A DNA stretch of 64,000 nt from the NCBI RefSeq assembly GCF_029433855.1, contig NZ_JAROAU010000003.1:2331670-2395669 (forward strand). The letters run 5' to 3'. Below are positions 23,775-33,802 of this stretch, in pieces (the first letter of the stretch is position 1; every line of letters begins with the position of its first letter). The DNA is from Candidatus Kosakonia sp. 282A-S69 (lineage in GTDB: Bacteria > Pseudomonadota > Gammaproteobacteria > Enterobacterales > Enterobacteriaceae). The position numbers were made by a program, and so were the translations under genes. The notes beneath the pieces were generated by a model. That model ran no database searches. It was given only the letters and a program-made list of their open reading frames with translations, and had not been told where the DNA came from.

Positions 23775-24476
23775 ATGCGCCTGGTTCAGCTTTCTCGTCA
23801 CTCTATTGCATTCCCTTCGCCGGAAGCGGCGCTGCGCGAACCTAACGGCCTGCTGGCGCTGGGTGGCGACTTAAGCCCGGCGCGCTTGCTGATGGCCTAT
23901 CAGCGCGGGATTTTCCCGTGGTTCTCGCCTGGCGATCCTATCCTCTGGTGGTCGCCCGATCCGCGCGCCGTCTTGTGGCCGGAAAACTTTCACGTCAGCC
24001 GCAGTATGAAGCGTTTTCATAAAACCTCCCCTTATCGGGTGACGCTGAATCATGCTTTCGGCCAGGTCATTGATGGCTGTTCGGACGATCGTGACGAAGG
24101 TACCTGGATCACGCCCGATATCGTTATGGCCTACCATCGTTTGCATGAGCTGGGTCATGCGCACTCGATTGAAGTGTGGGAAGGGGATGCGCTGGTGGGT
24201 GGAATGTATGGCGTCGCGCAGGGTTCACTTTTCTGCGGGGAGTCGATGTTCAGCCGACGCGTAAATGCCTCGAAAACTGCCCTGCTGGTCTTTAGCGAAG
24301 AGTTTGCGAGACTCGGTGGTAAATTGATTGATTGCCAGGTGCTTAATAGCCATACCGCATCCCTTGGCGCGGTGGAGATACCCCGTCGCGACTATCTGCA
24401 ACATCTTGCGGAACTCCGTCAGGTGCCGCTGCCTTCGCATTTTTGGGTGCCCCGCCGGCTCTTTCCGGCTCGTTGA
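23775..24476 (+). CDS. aat: leucyl/phenylalanyl-tRNA-protein transferase
   Basis: Attaches Leu or Phe to N-terminal Arg/Lys of proteins, creating N-degrons that ClpS delivers to ClpAP; clpA and clpS are encoded about 1 kb away. The ATG at 23775 ([17 protein letters not shown]) gives 233 residues against 234 in E. coli. Conserved GVLALGGDL-type N-terminus ([15 protein letters not shown]), [16 protein letters not shown], and GGMYGVAQG...FCGESMFS are visible. Confidence 0.97.
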   Translation: MRLVQLSRHSIAFPSPEAALREPNGLLALGGDLSPARLLMAYQRGIFPWFSPGDPILWWSPDPRAVLWPENFHVSRSMKRFHKTSPYRVTLNHAFGQVIDGCSDDRDEGTWITPDIVMAYHRLHELGHAHSIEVWEGDALVGGMYGVAQGSLFCGESMFSRRVNASKTALLVFSEEFARLGGKLIDCQVLNSHTASLGAVEIPRRDYLQHLAELRQVPLPSHFWVPRRLFPAR

Positions 24477-24509
24477 AGAATGTTTTCGGCACAATTGTAT
24501 TCAGAGTGT

Positions 24510-24515
24510 TATAAT
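24510..24515 (+). promoter_or_regulatory. infA: likely infA -10 element
   Basis: A perfect TATAAT lies in the 289-base aat-infA gap (24477-24765); no good -35 is seen 16-18 bases upstream. A second promoter nearer to infA is likely, since E. coli infA has two, but I cannot point to it with confidence. Confidence 0.4.
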
Positions 24516-24762
24516 GGTCGCTCGTAGCAGCTTTTGCCTGTTGCCCCGCCCCATCCGGGAGTCGTTCGTATCAGGGATGCCCTTCGTTTACTTCTACCGC
24601 TCCCCTTTACGGTTGCGCTTTACTGGCGCTCTGGCTGCGGCGTGCGGGGAATCGGCAAAAGCTGTTTTGCTGCGTTTTATCAGCACAAATCTTTACTTAA
24701 CACATGAACTTCGGCATTATCTTGCCGATTCAAAAAATTATGGTAGTGATACCCCCGAGGAT

Positions 24763-24984
<222 letters not shown>

Positions 24985-25017
24985 GATCTTCCGCTAGCGC
25001 AACTGCGCACCTAATTG

Positions 25018-25043
25018 AAAGGCCGGGAAATCCCGGCCTTTTC
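25018..25043. terminator. terminator after infA (bidirectional)
   Basis: GGCCGGGA-AA-TCCCGGCC with flanking As on the left and TTTT on the right. It serves infA and probably the convergent small gene at 25085-25270. Confidence 0.88.
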
Positions 25044-25084
25044 TGTTTCTGCTTCAGGGGCTATTTAAAAATCGTTTATAACGA

Positions 25085-25270
25085 TCAGGGATAGTGACAG
25101 CCCCCCCGCGCGCGACAGAGGGCCCATTCGCCTGTACCGACATCCGGGCCGGATGCCGGATCGCGACAAATTGGCCACCATTTGCTCTGCACGTTGCAGA
25201 TGTCTGCCTGACCTGTAAGCGGAGCAAGCAGTAAGAAACTCAGCAAAACGGGTGTAAGAAAATGCCTCAT
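25085..25270 (-). CDS. small exported four-cysteine protein, unrecognised
   Basis: 61 codons starting at ATG 25270 behind a very strong Shine-Dalgarno (AAGGAGGAG, seven bases away). Residues 1-22 form a convincing signal peptide (LTPVLLSFLLLAPLTGQA), leaving a mature peptide of about 39 residues with Cys25, Cys35, Cys52 and Cys58, three Trp and several Gly/Pro, which suits a disulfide-bonded periplasmic peptide. I do not recognise a family. It occupies the place where E. coli has the tRNA gene serW. The ribosome binding site and signal peptide together argue it is a real gene; function unknown. Confidence 0.65.
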   Translation of the reverse strand: MRHFLTPVLLSFLLLAPLTGQADICNVQSKWWPICRDPASGPDVGTGEWALCRARGGCHYP

Positions 25271-25551
25271 TTAATCTCCTCCTTTTTGACCAACTTGTGA
25301 ATCCTTTGCACAACATGGCAATAACCCATCTCAGCGCTATTGCGCGTAAAACAACCTACAAAAAATCAACCTTATTGGCAATATTTTCATTAATATCAAT
25401 AATTTAAATTAAGAACATTTGCACTACCTGCCGCAGTTAGCTCTGCCGATCCCGGTTGTGACACGGTTTTAATGCGGCACAGCATCATGTTCGCAGGTTG
25501 ATCACAGGGAGGGGGAATGCCGGTTTTTCTCGTGCGCTTATTAAGCAGGCA
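25271..25551. other. AT-rich intergenic region upstream of the small exported gene
   Basis: About 280 bases, strikingly AT-rich at 25340-25430, presumably carrying the promoter of the small minus-strand gene. Searched for a serine tRNA, as found here in E. coli, on both strands; none is present. No other gene seen. Confidence 0.5.
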
Positions 25552-25580
25552 TAAAAAAACCGGGCCATGAGAGCCCGGTT
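25552..25580 (-). terminator. terminator of clpA
   Basis: On the minus strand AACCGGGC-TCTCATG-GCCCGGTT followed by seven Ts. Confidence 0.88.
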
Positions 25581-25598
25581 TGATGAGTTAAGCAGAGA

Positions 25599-27887
25599 TT
25601 AGTGTGCCGCTTCCGGTTTGTGCTTCTGCGCACTGTGGAAACCATACTCCAGCTCATTCTTCTCTTTATTCAGCGTGACGATGACCTGCCCGCCATCAAC
25701 CAGCGATCCGAACAGCAATTCGTTGGCGAGCGGTTTCTTCAGGTTGTCCTGAATTACGCGCGCCATCGGTCGGGCCCCCATTGCACGGTCATAGCCTTTC
25801 TCTGCCAGCCAGTCGCGCGCTTCCTGGCTGACTTCCAGCGAAACACCCTTCTGATCCAGCTGCACCTGAAGCTCGACGATGAATTTGTCGACCACCTGGT
25901 GAATCACCTCGGTAGACAAATGATCGAACCAGATGATGTTGTCCAGACGGTTGCGGAACTCCGGCGTAAAGATCTTTTTGATCTCTTCCATCGCATCGGT
26001 GCTGTTATCCTGGTGGATCAGGCCGATAGATTTACGCTCGGTTTCACGCACCCCGGCGTTGGTGGTCATCACCAGCACGACGTTGCGGAAATCGGCCTTG
26101 CGCCCATTGTTATCGGTCAGCGTCCCGTTATCCATCACCTGCAGCAGGATGTTAAAGACATCAGGATGCGCTTTTTCAATCTCATCAAGCAGCAGAACCG
26201 CATGCGGATGTTTGATCACCGCGTCGGTCAACAGGCCGCCCTGATCAAAACCGACATAGCCCGGAGGCGCACCGATCAAACGGCTCACGGTGTGGCGCTC
26301 CATATACTCGGACATATCAAAACGCAGCAGCTCAATGCCAAGCGCTTTCGACAGCTGCACCGTCACTTCTGTTTTACCGACACCGGTTGGGCCAGCAAAC
26401 AGGAAGGAGCCGACCGGTTTATGCTCCTGACCCAGCCCTGCGCGGCTCATTTTGATCGCTTCGGTTAAGGCCTCAATGGCTTTATCCTGACCAAACACCA
26501 GCATTTTCAGACGGTCGCCGAGGTTTTTCAGCGTATCGCGATCGCTCTGCGAGACGCTCTTCTCAGGAATACGCGCGATGCGGGCAACCACGGATTCAAT
26601 ATCCGCCACGTTGACCGTTTTCTTGCGTTTGCTGACCGGCATCAGCCGCGCCCGAGCGCCAGCCTCATCGATCACATCAATCGCTTTGTCCGGCAAGTGA
26701 CGGTCATTAATATATTTCACCGCCAGCTCAACCGCGGCACGTACCGCTTTCGCCGTGTAACGCACATCGTGGTGCGCTTCATATTTCGGCTTCAGGCCGT
26801 TGATAATCTGTACCGTCTCCTCAACGGAAGGTTCAGTGATATCAATTTTCTGGAAGCGGCGCGCCAGCGCGCGATCTTTTTCAAAGATGTTGCTGAACTC
26901 CTGATAGGTCGTGGAGCCCATCACACGGATCTTACCGCTGGAGAGCAGCGGTTTAATCAGGTTCGCAGCATCAACCTGCCCGCCGGACGCAGCGCCCGCA
27001 CCGATGATGGTGTGGATCTCATCGATAAAAAGAATGCTGTTACTGTCCTGCTCAAGCTGTTTCAGCAGCGCCTTAAAGCGTTTTTCGAAATCGCCGCGGT
27101 ATTTAGTACCCGCAAGCAGCGAGCCGATATCCAGCGAGTAGATGGTGCAGTCGGCCATAATTTCCGGCACATCGCCCTGCACAATTCGCCATGCCAGCCC
27201 TTCGGCAATCGCCGTTTTACCGACACCCGACTCCCCGACCAGCAGCGGGTTGTTTTTGCGGCGGCGGCACAGCACCTGAATGGCGCGCTCAAGCTCTTTG
27301 CCGCGACCAATCAGCGGATCGATTCCGCCCACGCGAGCAAGCTGATTGAGATTGGTGGTGAAGTTTTCCATACGTTCCTCCCCGCCTGCTTGCTCTTCGC
27401 TGCTCGCCTGGCTGCTACTGCTGCTGCCCGCGTCAGAGGATGGACCCGGCTCGTCTTTGCGCGTGCCGTGAGAGATAAAGTTCACCACGTCAAGGCGGCT
27501 GACTTCGTGTTTGCGCAGCAGGTAAGCCGCCTGCGACTCCTGCTCGCTAAAGATGGCAACCAGCACGTTCGCCCCGGAGACTTCGCTGCGCCCGGACGAC
27601 TGAACGTGAAACACCGCGCGCTGCAGAACGCGCTGGAAGCTGAGCGTCGGTTGCGTGTCTCGCTCCTCTTCGCTCATCGGCAGAACGGGTGTGGTTTGTT
27701 CGATGAAGGCCTCGAGTTCCTGCCGCAGCGCCACCAGATCCACGGAACACGCCTCCAGCGCATCACGGGCAGATGGGTTACTGAGCAGAGCCAGTAACAA
27801 GTGCTCGACGGTCATAAACTCATGTCGGTGCTCGCGCGCTCTGGCGAAAGCCATGTTTAAACTGAGTTCCAGTTCTTGATTGAGCAT
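25599..27887 (-). CDS. clpA: ATP-dependent Clp protease ATP-binding subunit ClpA
   Basis: AAA+ unfoldase of the ClpAP protease. The start is set at the ATG at 27887 ([17 protein letters not shown]), where GGGAGG lies six bases upstream; this gives 762 residues against 758 in E. coli. N-domain about 1-143 (ClpS docking), D1 Walker A GESGVGKT near 220, D2 Walker A GPTGVGKT near 500, and the ClpP-binding IGL loop in [10 protein letters not shown]. The linker [17 protein letters not shown] after the N-domain is slightly longer than in E. coli. clpS lies 31 bases upstream in the same direction. Confidence 0.98.
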   Translation of the reverse strand: MLNQELELSLNMAFARAREHRHEFMTVEHLLLALLSNPSARDALEACSVDLVALRQELEAFIEQTTPVLPMSEEERDTQPTLSFQRVLQRAVFHVQSSGRSEVSGANVLVAIFSEQESQAAYLLRKHEVSRLDVVNFISHGTRKDEPGPSSDAGSSSSSQASSEEQAGGEERMENFTTNLNQLARVGGIDPLIGRGKELERAIQVLCRRRKNNPLLVGESGVGKTAIAEGLAWRIVQGDVPEIMADCTIYSLDIGSLLAGTKYRGDFEKRFKALLKQLEQDSNSILFIDEIHTIIGAGAASGGQVDAANLIKPLLSSGKIRVMGSTTYQEFSNIFEKDRALARRFQKIDITEPSVEETVQIINGLKPKYEAHHDVRYTAKAVRAAVELAVKYINDRHLPDKAIDVIDEAGARARLMPVSKRKKTVNVADIESVVARIARIPEKSVSQSDRDTLKNLGDRLKMLVFGQDKAIEALTEAIKMSRAGLGQEHKPVGSFLFAGPTGVGKTEVTVQLSKALGIELLRFDMSEYMERHTVSRLIGAPPGYVGFDQGGLLTDAVIKHPHAVLLLDEIEKAHPDVFNILLQVMDNGTLTDNNGRKADFRNVVLVMTTNAGVRETERKSIGLIHQDNSTDAMEEIKKIFTPEFRNRLDNIIWFDHLSTEVIHQVVDKFIVELQVQLDQKGVSLEVSQEARDWLAEKGYDRAMGARPMARVIQDNLKKPLANELLFGSLVDGGQVIVTLNKEKNELEYGFHSAQKHKPEAAH

Positions 27888-27918
27888 AGGCACCTCCCCC
27901 AAGTTTTATTGCCTGACG

Positions 27919-28239
27919 TCAGGCTTTTTCCAGCGTACACAGCAACGGATGCTCGTTCTCCCTTGCATATTTGTTCACCATGGCAACTTTCGTCTCCGCG
28001 ACCTCGGCGGTGAAGACACCGCAGATAGCCTTACCGTGATAGTGAACCGTTAGCATCAGTTGCGTTGCACGTTCAACATCATAAGAAAAGAACTTTTGTA
28101 GCACGTCAATAACAAATTCCATTGGCGTGTAGTCATCGTTCATGATCATCACTTTGTACATCGATGGCGGTTTGAGCGCGTCGCGCAGTTTATCTTCCGC
28201 CAATTGCTCAAAATCCAGCCAGCTATTGCTCTTGCCCAT
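27919..28239 (-). CDS. clpS: ClpS, N-end rule adaptor of ClpAP
   Basis: Binds N-terminal Leu, Phe, Trp or Tyr and hands substrates to ClpA. 106 residues as in E. coli. The pocket residues are in [14 protein letters not shown] and in the histidine of [16 protein letters not shown]. Co-directional with clpA. Functionally linked with aat upstream in the window. Confidence 0.97.
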   Translation of the reverse strand: MGKSNSWLDFEQLAEDKLRDALKPPSMYKVMIMNDDYTPMEFVIDVLQKFFSYDVERATQLMLTVHYHGKAICGVFTAEVAETKVAMVNKYARENEHPLLCTLEKA

Positions 28240-28523
28240 CGTTAGCGCTTCATCTTAGGTTACAGGTTCCGGCGCACGTCTAATCGGCCGATTACATGAG
28301 TTTAGATGCATTTTCAATCAGCATCAGATGTCAGGCAACTATAATGGATCGCCCTGCGTTTGAATAACAACATTAAGTGGATGGTTATCTGAAGACGTCC
28401 TGCTAGTGCACATTATATGGCTCGATTATAGGTTTTTTTGGCGATCCTTGCCATTTCACCTGTGTAAAAAGATCTCAAAGTATCTTATTTTTCTTGTTCT
28501 TAATTTTTAAATATCTAACCAAA
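28240..28523. other. clpS upstream region
   Basis: About 280 bases between the clpS start and the lipase terminator; it is AT-rich especially after 28430. It should carry the clpS-clpA promoter on the minus strand. No RNA gene or small frame is recognised. Confidence 0.45.
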
Positions 28524-28555
28524 TAAAAAACGAACCGCTGAGGGTTCGTCTTTTT
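28524..28555. terminator. terminator of the lipase gene (bidirectional)
   Basis: ACGAACC-GCTGAG-GGTTCGT with As to the left (Ts on the minus strand) and TTTTT shortly to the right. It lies 18 bases beyond the lipase stop. Confidence 0.82.
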
Positions 28556-28572
28556 CATTAATATTAAAGCTA

Positions 28573-29829
28573 TTAATCCAGCTCCAGTAATGACTTCGCA
28601 ACATCGGCATAAAAGGCATTAACGTAAGCCTGCGGTATGACATCAAATCCCATAAAATCGAAGTGATCCCAATCTTGCATTACCGGGTAATAGCTCCACT
28701 GCCCTTTTTTCGGTTGACCATCATAGGGCTTCGCATCGACCCCAAAGGGGTAATAACTCGATACCACGTTTACCAGGCCATCATTCGCCGTCCAGGTGGC
28801 ATTAATTAACGACGTTTCCGGATCGGTAATGGTTTTTCCCATATAGGTTGCCGAAGGTATAAGCAGCGGGTTGGTATAGACGCCAGGGATCTGGAAAGAG
28901 GTGAACGGCACGCCAACGGTGGTTTTACCGGTATGCGCGAAATAATAGACGTTGGGCTTAGTCTCCAGATACTGCTTATTCGCGCTGACGCCAACCACCG
29001 AGAGATCGTAAGAAGCAATATCCTTTGAATTCCAGATACTACTGCTGAAAACATCCTGAATATAGTCAACGAGACTCTCGTCCGGATCGCGGCGCAGCCC
29101 AAACTGATCGAGTTTGAAATCATAAACAAATGAAGAGAGGGACGATACGCCGGCAATACTTGCCGCTTTGCGGACCATATCTTCAATCAGACCAACCATC
29201 AGGTTTTTATTCTGCGCAAACGACGTGCCGTTATTTGGCGTAGCAACGGTTGAGACGCTGAAAACAAAGTCTTTCCCCCCTTCAAAAAGCGGGGAGAGCT
29301 CCGTTTCCGGGTGCGACTCATGGTAAGCGCGCTCCTCTTCGCTGCCATCCTGCAGCATATCCACCAGCTGGCGGCTGGTTAATCCGCCCATACTGTGCCC
29401 AACCAGGTGGATTTTGTGGTGCTCGTCCCAGTGCGGATAGATGCCGGGATAGGTTTTCCCAAAGCGTGCATGATTCGCTTTCAGCGAATGGGCAGCCCCA
29501 TAATCAACGGTGCCACCTTTAATGTAGTAATAGAGTTCAACCGCGCGATCCCAGTTACTGGAAACCGGGCCGACCACGGCGGCATAAGACTCCATACCAT
29601 TGCTATTTAAATAGGCAATAGTGTCATCAAACCCGCCCCAATATTTGAAGCCCAATAACTCATCCGGTCCCCAACCCCCTAAGCCATGGACAAAAATGAG
29701 GGGATAATGATTGCCTTTTTGCGCCGTATTAAGCGGAGTAGTGTCAACGGATTCAGCCGAAACGGAGGAGGAATTGATAAGCGAAGCTGATACTAATAGC
29801 GCTAAAGATAATTTCGTTAAAGTTTTCAA
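28573..29829 (-). CDS. secreted triacylglycerol lipase, Geobacillus/Staphylococcus type (family I.5/I.6-like)
   Basis: 418 residues with a signal peptide ending near SVSA-ES (residue 25). The mature sequence follows thermoalkalophilic lipases of Bacillus/Geobacillus closely: PLIFVHGLGGWGPDEL, GFKYWGG, SSNWDRA, GGTVDYGAAH, NHARFGKTYPG, and YDFKLDQFGLRR. The catalytic triad can be placed: Ser146 in GHSMGG, Asp350 in TANDGLVN, His389 in DWDHF. Zinc ligands of that family also map: Asp68/69, His114, His120, Asp241. The only usable start is TTG (29829); the frame has a stop just upstream and AAGGATGAAG lies about ten bases away. The gene is visibly more AT-rich than its neighbours and sits between clpS and cspD, which adjoin in E. 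coli, so it was probably acquired. Confidence 0.88.
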   Translation of the reverse strand: MKTLTKLSLALLVSASLINSSSVSAESVDTTPLNTAQKGNHYPLIFVHGLGGWGPDELLGFKYWGGFDDTIAYLNSNGMESYAAVVGPVSSNWDRAVELYYYIKGGTVDYGAAHSLKANHARFGKTYPGIYPHWDEHHKIHLVGHSMGGLTSRQLVDMLQDGSEEERAYHESHPETELSPLFEGGKDFVFSVSTVATPNNGTSFAQNKNLMVGLIEDMVRKAASIAGVSSLSSFVYDFKLDQFGLRRDPDESLVDYIQDVFSSSIWNSKDIASYDLSVVGVSANKQYLETKPNVYYFAHTGKTTVGVPFTSFQIPGVYTNPLLIPSATYMGKTITDPETSLINATWTANDGLVNVVSSYYPFGVDAKPYDGQPKKGQWSYYPVMQDWDHFDFMGFDVIPQAYVNAFYADVAKSLLELD

Positions 29830-30175
29830 TGTAACTTCATCCTTTTTTATTTAAACCAACGTTGCGTCGCTAATAGTACCTTTAGCCATACTTTTCTTTT
29901 CAGCCCTCAAACTGGATTAATACACAAGAATGCTCTCGGATAATTTTTGAAAAATCGTATTACCCGGCAAGGACAATTAATTTAATTGCTTTAGGATAAT
30001 TCACGTGAATTAATAACTTATTAAATTACATTTTAAATTAAGCGTAATTAAGGTTTGTATTGCGCAACGCATTGCTCTGGAATAGCTATATTCGAGATCT
30101 GCATCACATTTTTTACCATAGCGTTAACTGCTTCAAAAAATTGATGCGCTATCTCCCAGAATGCTTGCCAAATGC
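29830..30175. other. AT-rich spacer between lipase and cspD
   Basis: Highly AT-rich (especially 29930-30060), presumably holding the lipase promoter. A 67-codon minus-strand frame starting with GTG at 30251 overlaps it, but lacks a good ribosome binding site. No repeat or integrase remnant flanking the lipase could be recognised. Confidence 0.45.
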
Positions 30176-30203
30176 TTGACGCATTATACGAATTATCTAA
30201 ATT
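30176..30203 (+). promoter_or_regulatory. cspD: possible cspD promoter
   Basis: TTGACG (30176-30181) and TAAATT (30198-30203) with 16-base spacing, about 100 bases before the cspD ATG. Upstream position and strand fit; no activator site is recognised. Confidence 0.4.
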
Positions 30204-30299
30204 GTAGAGTCGTGAGTTGGCGAGGTTTTGAACAGCCCGCCGCTCCACCACCGGTTCATTCCATCTTACTTAAATAAGTTTTACGAAGGATGTCGAAGC

Positions 30300-30521
30300 A
30301 TGGAAATGGGTACTGTTAAGTGGTTCAACAATGCCAAAGGGTTTGGCTTCATCTGCCCGGAAGGCGGTGGTGAAGATATCTTCGCCCATTACTCCACCAT
30401 CCAGATGGATGGTTACAGAACGTTAAAAGCCGGGCAGACGGTCCGGTTTGATGTACACCAGGGCCCTAAAGGCAATCATGCCAGTCTTATCGTGCCAGTA
30501 GAAATGGAAGCGATAGCCTGA
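30300..30521 (+). CDS. cspD: cold-shock-like protein CspD
   Basis: 73-residue CSD-fold protein made in stationary phase that binds single-stranded DNA and inhibits replication. Starts MEMGTVKWFNNAKGFGFICP at the ATG at 30300, with AAGGA upstream; RNP-1-like KGFGFICP and RNP-2-like DIFAHY are present. One residue shorter than E. coli CspD, with the divergent tail EMEAIA. Confidence 0.96.
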   Translation: MEMGTVKWFNNAKGFGFICPEGGGEDIFAHYSTIQMDGYRTLKAGQTVRFDVHQGPKGNHASLIVPVEMEAIA

Positions 30522-30554
30522 CGCCTGTGGCTTCGTCGTGTACAGAGTGCAGTG

Positions 30555-30587
30555 AAATGCCAGCCCGGTGGGCTGGCATTTTTATTA
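30555..30587. terminator. bidirectional terminator between cspD and macB
   Basis: GCCAGCCC-GGT-GGGCTGGC with AAAT on the left and ATTTTTATT on the right; the right end overlaps the macB stop codon. Confidence 0.85.
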
Positions 30588-32531
30588 CTCCCGCGCCAGG
30601 GCATCGACCGGATCGAGCCGGGCGGCATTGCGGGCAGGAAGCCAGCCAAAAAGCACGCCGGTAAAGGTGGAGCACAAAAACGCTGTTAACAGCGCAACCG
30701 GTGAGAAGCCAATTTCCCAGCCGGGGAGAAAGAGCTGGAGAGTAAAGGCGATCAGCATTGACAGCATCACCCCCAGCGCACCGCCCACCAGGCAGACAAA
30801 CACAGCCTCGATCAGAAACTGCGACAGCACATCGCCCGCCCGTGCGCCCACCGCCATCCTGATACCGATCTCCCGGGTACGCTCGGTGACCGACACCAGC
30901 ATAATGTTCATCACACCAATCCCGCCTACCAGCAGCGAGATCACCGCCACCAGCGTTAAAAAGAGCTGCAGCGTGCGGGTGGTTTTCTCGGCCGTTTTCA
31001 GTACCCCGTCCATGTTCCAGACGAAGAAATCCTTTTTACCGTGGCGAAGGTTTAACAGCTGCGTCAGCTGCTGCTCGGCTTGTTCGCTGCTGTAGCCCTC
31101 ATTTACGCGCACGGTAATGGAGTTGAGCCATGACTGGCCCATAATTCGCCCGGCGATAGTGCTGTAAGGCAGCCAGACGCGCAGGATCTTGCTGCTGCCA
31201 AACATCGACTGCTTCTCCTCCGCCACACCAATCACCGTCGCTGGCATGTTACCAACCAGAATCACTTCGCCCACCACGCTGGCCTTATCGGGGAAGAGCT
31301 GCCGCCGGGTATTGCTGTCGAGCACCACGACCTGCGCTCGCCTGCCCTGCTGCTCGGCGTTAAAGGCGGTGCCTTCGCTAAACGTCATGCCGTAGACGTT
31401 AAAATATTGCCCGCTCACGCCGTTGGCGCTTGCCGCCACGTCGATATTGCCGTAACGCAGACGCAGGTTTTGCGACACCGATGGCGTGGCTGAACGCACC
31501 CACGGCTGCTTTTGAATGGCAAGCAGATCGTCATACTTCAGCGCCTGCTGGTTTTGCGGCTCATCATCACCGAAATCTTTACCGGGATAGACATCAATGG
31601 TGTTAGTACCGATAGAGCGGATATCGGCCAGTACCAGCTGCTTGGCCGCATCGCCCACCACCACAATCGACACGACCGAAGCGATACCGATAATAATGCC
31701 GAGCATGGTGAGCAGAGTACGCATCTTGTTGGCGGCCATCGCCCGCCAGGCCATGGTCAGCGCCTCCTGAAAACGGCTGGTGAACTGCCGCCAGCCCCCC
31801 ACGGACGCGACAATGCCTTCATGTTTCGCCGCAGAGGGCGCGGCGGTTTTTGCCGGCGGGTTAGCAATAATTTCGCCATCGCGGATCTCAATGATCCGCT
31901 CTGCCTGCGCGGCCACTTGCGGATCGTGGGTGACGATAATCACCGTGTGGCCGCGATCGCGTAGCTGATGTAGGATCGCCATCACCTCTTCGCCGGAGTG
32001 GCTGTCGAGCGCGCCGGTCGGCTCATCGGCGAGGATCACCTGCCCGCCGTTCATCAAGGCGCGGGCAATACTGACGCGCTGCTGCTGGCCCCCCGAGAGC
32101 TGAGAGGGTTGATACTCGCTGCGTTCACCAAGCCCGAGGCGCGTCAGCAGTTCTTTAGCGCGCGCCAGCCGCGCTTTGCGCTCCGTCCCGGCATAGACCG
32201 CCGGGACTTCGACATTCTGCGCGGCGGTGAGATGAGAAAGCAGGTGGTAACGCTGAAAGATAAAACCAAAGTGCTCACGGCGCAGCTGCGCCAGCGCATC
32301 GCCGCTGAGTGTCGAGACATCCGTTCCCGCCACGCGGTAGGTGCCGCGGGTCGGTTTATCGAGACAGCCGAGGATGTTCATCAGCGTCGATTTACCGGAG
32401 CCGGAAGCGCCCACAATCGCCACCATCTCGCCTGCATTAATGGTGAGCGTAATCCCTTTCAGCACTTCAACCATGCCGTCACCGGAGGGGTAACTGCGGC
32501 GGATATCATTCAGTTCAAGGAGGGCGGTCAT
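30585..32531 (-). CDS. macB: macrolide/enterotoxin export ABC transporter MacB
   Basis: Inner-membrane ATPase-permease of the MacAB-TolC tripartite pump. 648 residues as in E. coli. ATPase domain first, with Walker [10 protein letters not shown] at 41-49, signature LSGGQQQR and [14 protein letters not shown]; then a membrane helix near residue 273, a large periplasmic domain, and three C-terminal helices. The ATG overlaps the macA stop codon (ATGA), so the two are translationally coupled. Confidence 0.97.
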   Translation of the reverse strand: MTALLELNDIRRSYPSGDGMVEVLKGITLTINAGEMVAIVGASGSGKSTLMNILGCLDKPTRGTYRVAGTDVSTLSGDALAQLRREHFGFIFQRYHLLSHLTAAQNVEVPAVYAGTERKARLARAKELLTRLGLGERSEYQPSQLSGGQQQRVSIARALMNGGQVILADEPTGALDSHSGEEVMAILHQLRDRGHTVIIVTHDPQVAAQAERIIEIRDGEIIANPPAKTAAPSAAKHEGIVASVGGWRQFTSRFQEALTMAWRAMAANKMRTLLTMLGIIIGIASVVSIVVVGDAAKQLVLADIRSIGTNTIDVYPGKDFGDDEPQNQQALKYDDLLAIQKQPWVRSATPSVSQNLRLRYGNIDVAASANGVSGQYFNVYGMTFSEGTAFNAEQQGRRAQVVVLDSNTRRQLFPDKASVVGEVILVGNMPATVIGVAEEKQSMFGSSKILRVWLPYSTIAGRIMGQSWLNSITVRVNEGYSSEQAEQQLTQLLNLRHGKKDFFVWNMDGVLKTAEKTTRTLQLFLTLVAVISLLVGGIGVMNIMLVSVTERTREIGIRMAVGARAGDVLSQFLIEAVFVCLVGGALGVMLSMLIAFTLQLFLPGWEIGFSPVALLTAFLCSTFTGVLFGWLPARNAARLDPVDALARE

Positions 32532-33643
32532 TGCGCCGCGCCCTCTTTCCGCTCGCCGATCACCACTTCATCGCCCGCGTCCAGCCCTTTGACCACCACC
32601 ACATCGGTATCGTTACGCGCGCCGAGAATCACCTCGCGCTCGCGCGTTTCGCCATTGCGCAGCACTTTGACTTTATAGCGGTTATCGCCAACCGGATCGC
32701 CAAGCGCCGCCAGCGGAATGGTCAACACGTTTTTCTGCCCGGTGAGCTGGATCTGCACCTGCGCGGTCATCTCCAGGCGCAACACGCCCTGTGGGTTGGG
32801 TACTTCAAAACGCGCGTAGTAGAAGATGGCATCGTTCACCTTCTCCGGCGTCGGCAGAATATCTTTCAATACCCCTTCATAGCGGGTGCCCGGATCGCCC
32901 AGCACGGTAAACCACGCTTTTTGCCCCGGTTTGAGGTGAATAACATCTGCTTCAGAGACCTGCGCTTTCACCAGCATCGTGCTCATGTCCGCGACCGTCA
33001 GAATGTTCGGCGCCTGCTGCATGGCAATCACCGTCTGCCCCTCGAGGGTGGTAATTTGCGTTACTTCACCATCCATCGGTGCCAGGATGCGGGTGTAATC
33101 GAGGTTGGTTTTTGCGGTATCGAGCGTCGCCTGGTTACGTTTGATCTGCGCATCGATGGTGCCGATCTGCGCCTGTTTCACGGCAACATCCGTTGCCGAG
33201 GTATCGAGATCCTGGCGCGACACCAGGTGGCTCTGCACCAGTTGCTGCTGACGTCCATAGGTCACCTGCGCGAGCTTTAGCTCGGCCTGCGCCTGGCGGC
33301 GCTGCGCGCGCAGCTCCATCAGCGTCGCTTCCACTTCCTTAATCTGGTTTTCCGCCTGCGCCGGGTCGATGATCCCCAGCAGCTGATCCTTCTTCACCTT
33401 ATCGCCGATATTGACCGTCAGGCGTTGTAACTCACCGTTGACCTGCGCGCCGACGTCCACTTTGCGAAGCGCGTCAAGCTTACCGGTCGCCAGCACCATT
33501 TGTTGCAGCTCGCCTGGCTTAACAATCAGCGTCTGATACTGCACCACCGGCGCATTTAACTTGCTCCAGAGCCAGAAGGCCGCCAACACAATGATGGCGA
33601 TCAGCACTAACAACCCTGTCCTGCGTTTTCCCTTCAGTTTCAT
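32528..33643 (-). CDS. macA: MacA, periplasmic adaptor of the MacAB-TolC pump
   Basis: Membrane-fusion protein joining MacB to TolC. The ATG at 33643 ([20 protein letters not shown]) gives 371 residues as in E. coli and puts the membrane anchor at residues about 10-28, with CTGGAA as ribosome binding site; an in-frame start at 33682 is less likely. A long alpha-hairpin (about 90-190) and beta-barrel/lipoyl domains ([27 protein letters not shown]) are visible. Confidence 0.96.
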   Translation of the reverse strand: MKLKGKRRTGLLVLIAIIVLAAFWLWSKLNAPVVQYQTLIVKPGELQQMVLATGKLDALRKVDVGAQVNGELQRLTVNIGDKVKKDQLLGIIDPAQAENQIKEVEATLMELRAQRRQAQAELKLAQVTYGRQQQLVQSHLVSRQDLDTSATDVAVKQAQIGTIDAQIKRNQATLDTAKTNLDYTRILAPMDGEVTQITTLEGQTVIAMQQAPNILTVADMSTMLVKAQVSEADVIHLKPGQKAWFTVLGDPGTRYEGVLKDILPTPEKVNDAIFYYARFEVPNPQGVLRLEMTAQVQIQLTGQKNVLTIPLAALGDPVGDNRYKVKVLRNGETREREVILGARNDTDVVVVKGLDAGDEVVIGERKEGAAQ

Positions 33644-33802
33644 AAAATTTCCAGATAATAGGACATGCGATGAGGAAGACAATTTTAACTAAACAGCGGC
33701 TCAACGAAACCACATCTTCGCATTTTCTCCCTTATTCATTGAACAGGCGTTGAGTCAGCATCTGATGAAATTGCCTTCTCTTTGTGAAATGTGAGTTGCA
33801 CC

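Noticed and set aside
25071-25085. Small palindrome ATCGTT-TAT-AACGAT at the end of the small exported gene
   Set aside because: Overlaps the stop codon, is AT-rich and short, and the neighbouring infA terminator already explains termination.
30048-30251. A 67-codon minus-strand frame between the lipase and cspD
   Set aside because: Starts with GTG without a good Shine-Dalgarno, overlaps the probable cspD promoter, and shows no recognisable features.
28240-30299. The lipase region considered as a prophage or transposon remnant
   Set aside because: No integrase, transposase, flanking direct repeats or tRNA attachment site could be seen.
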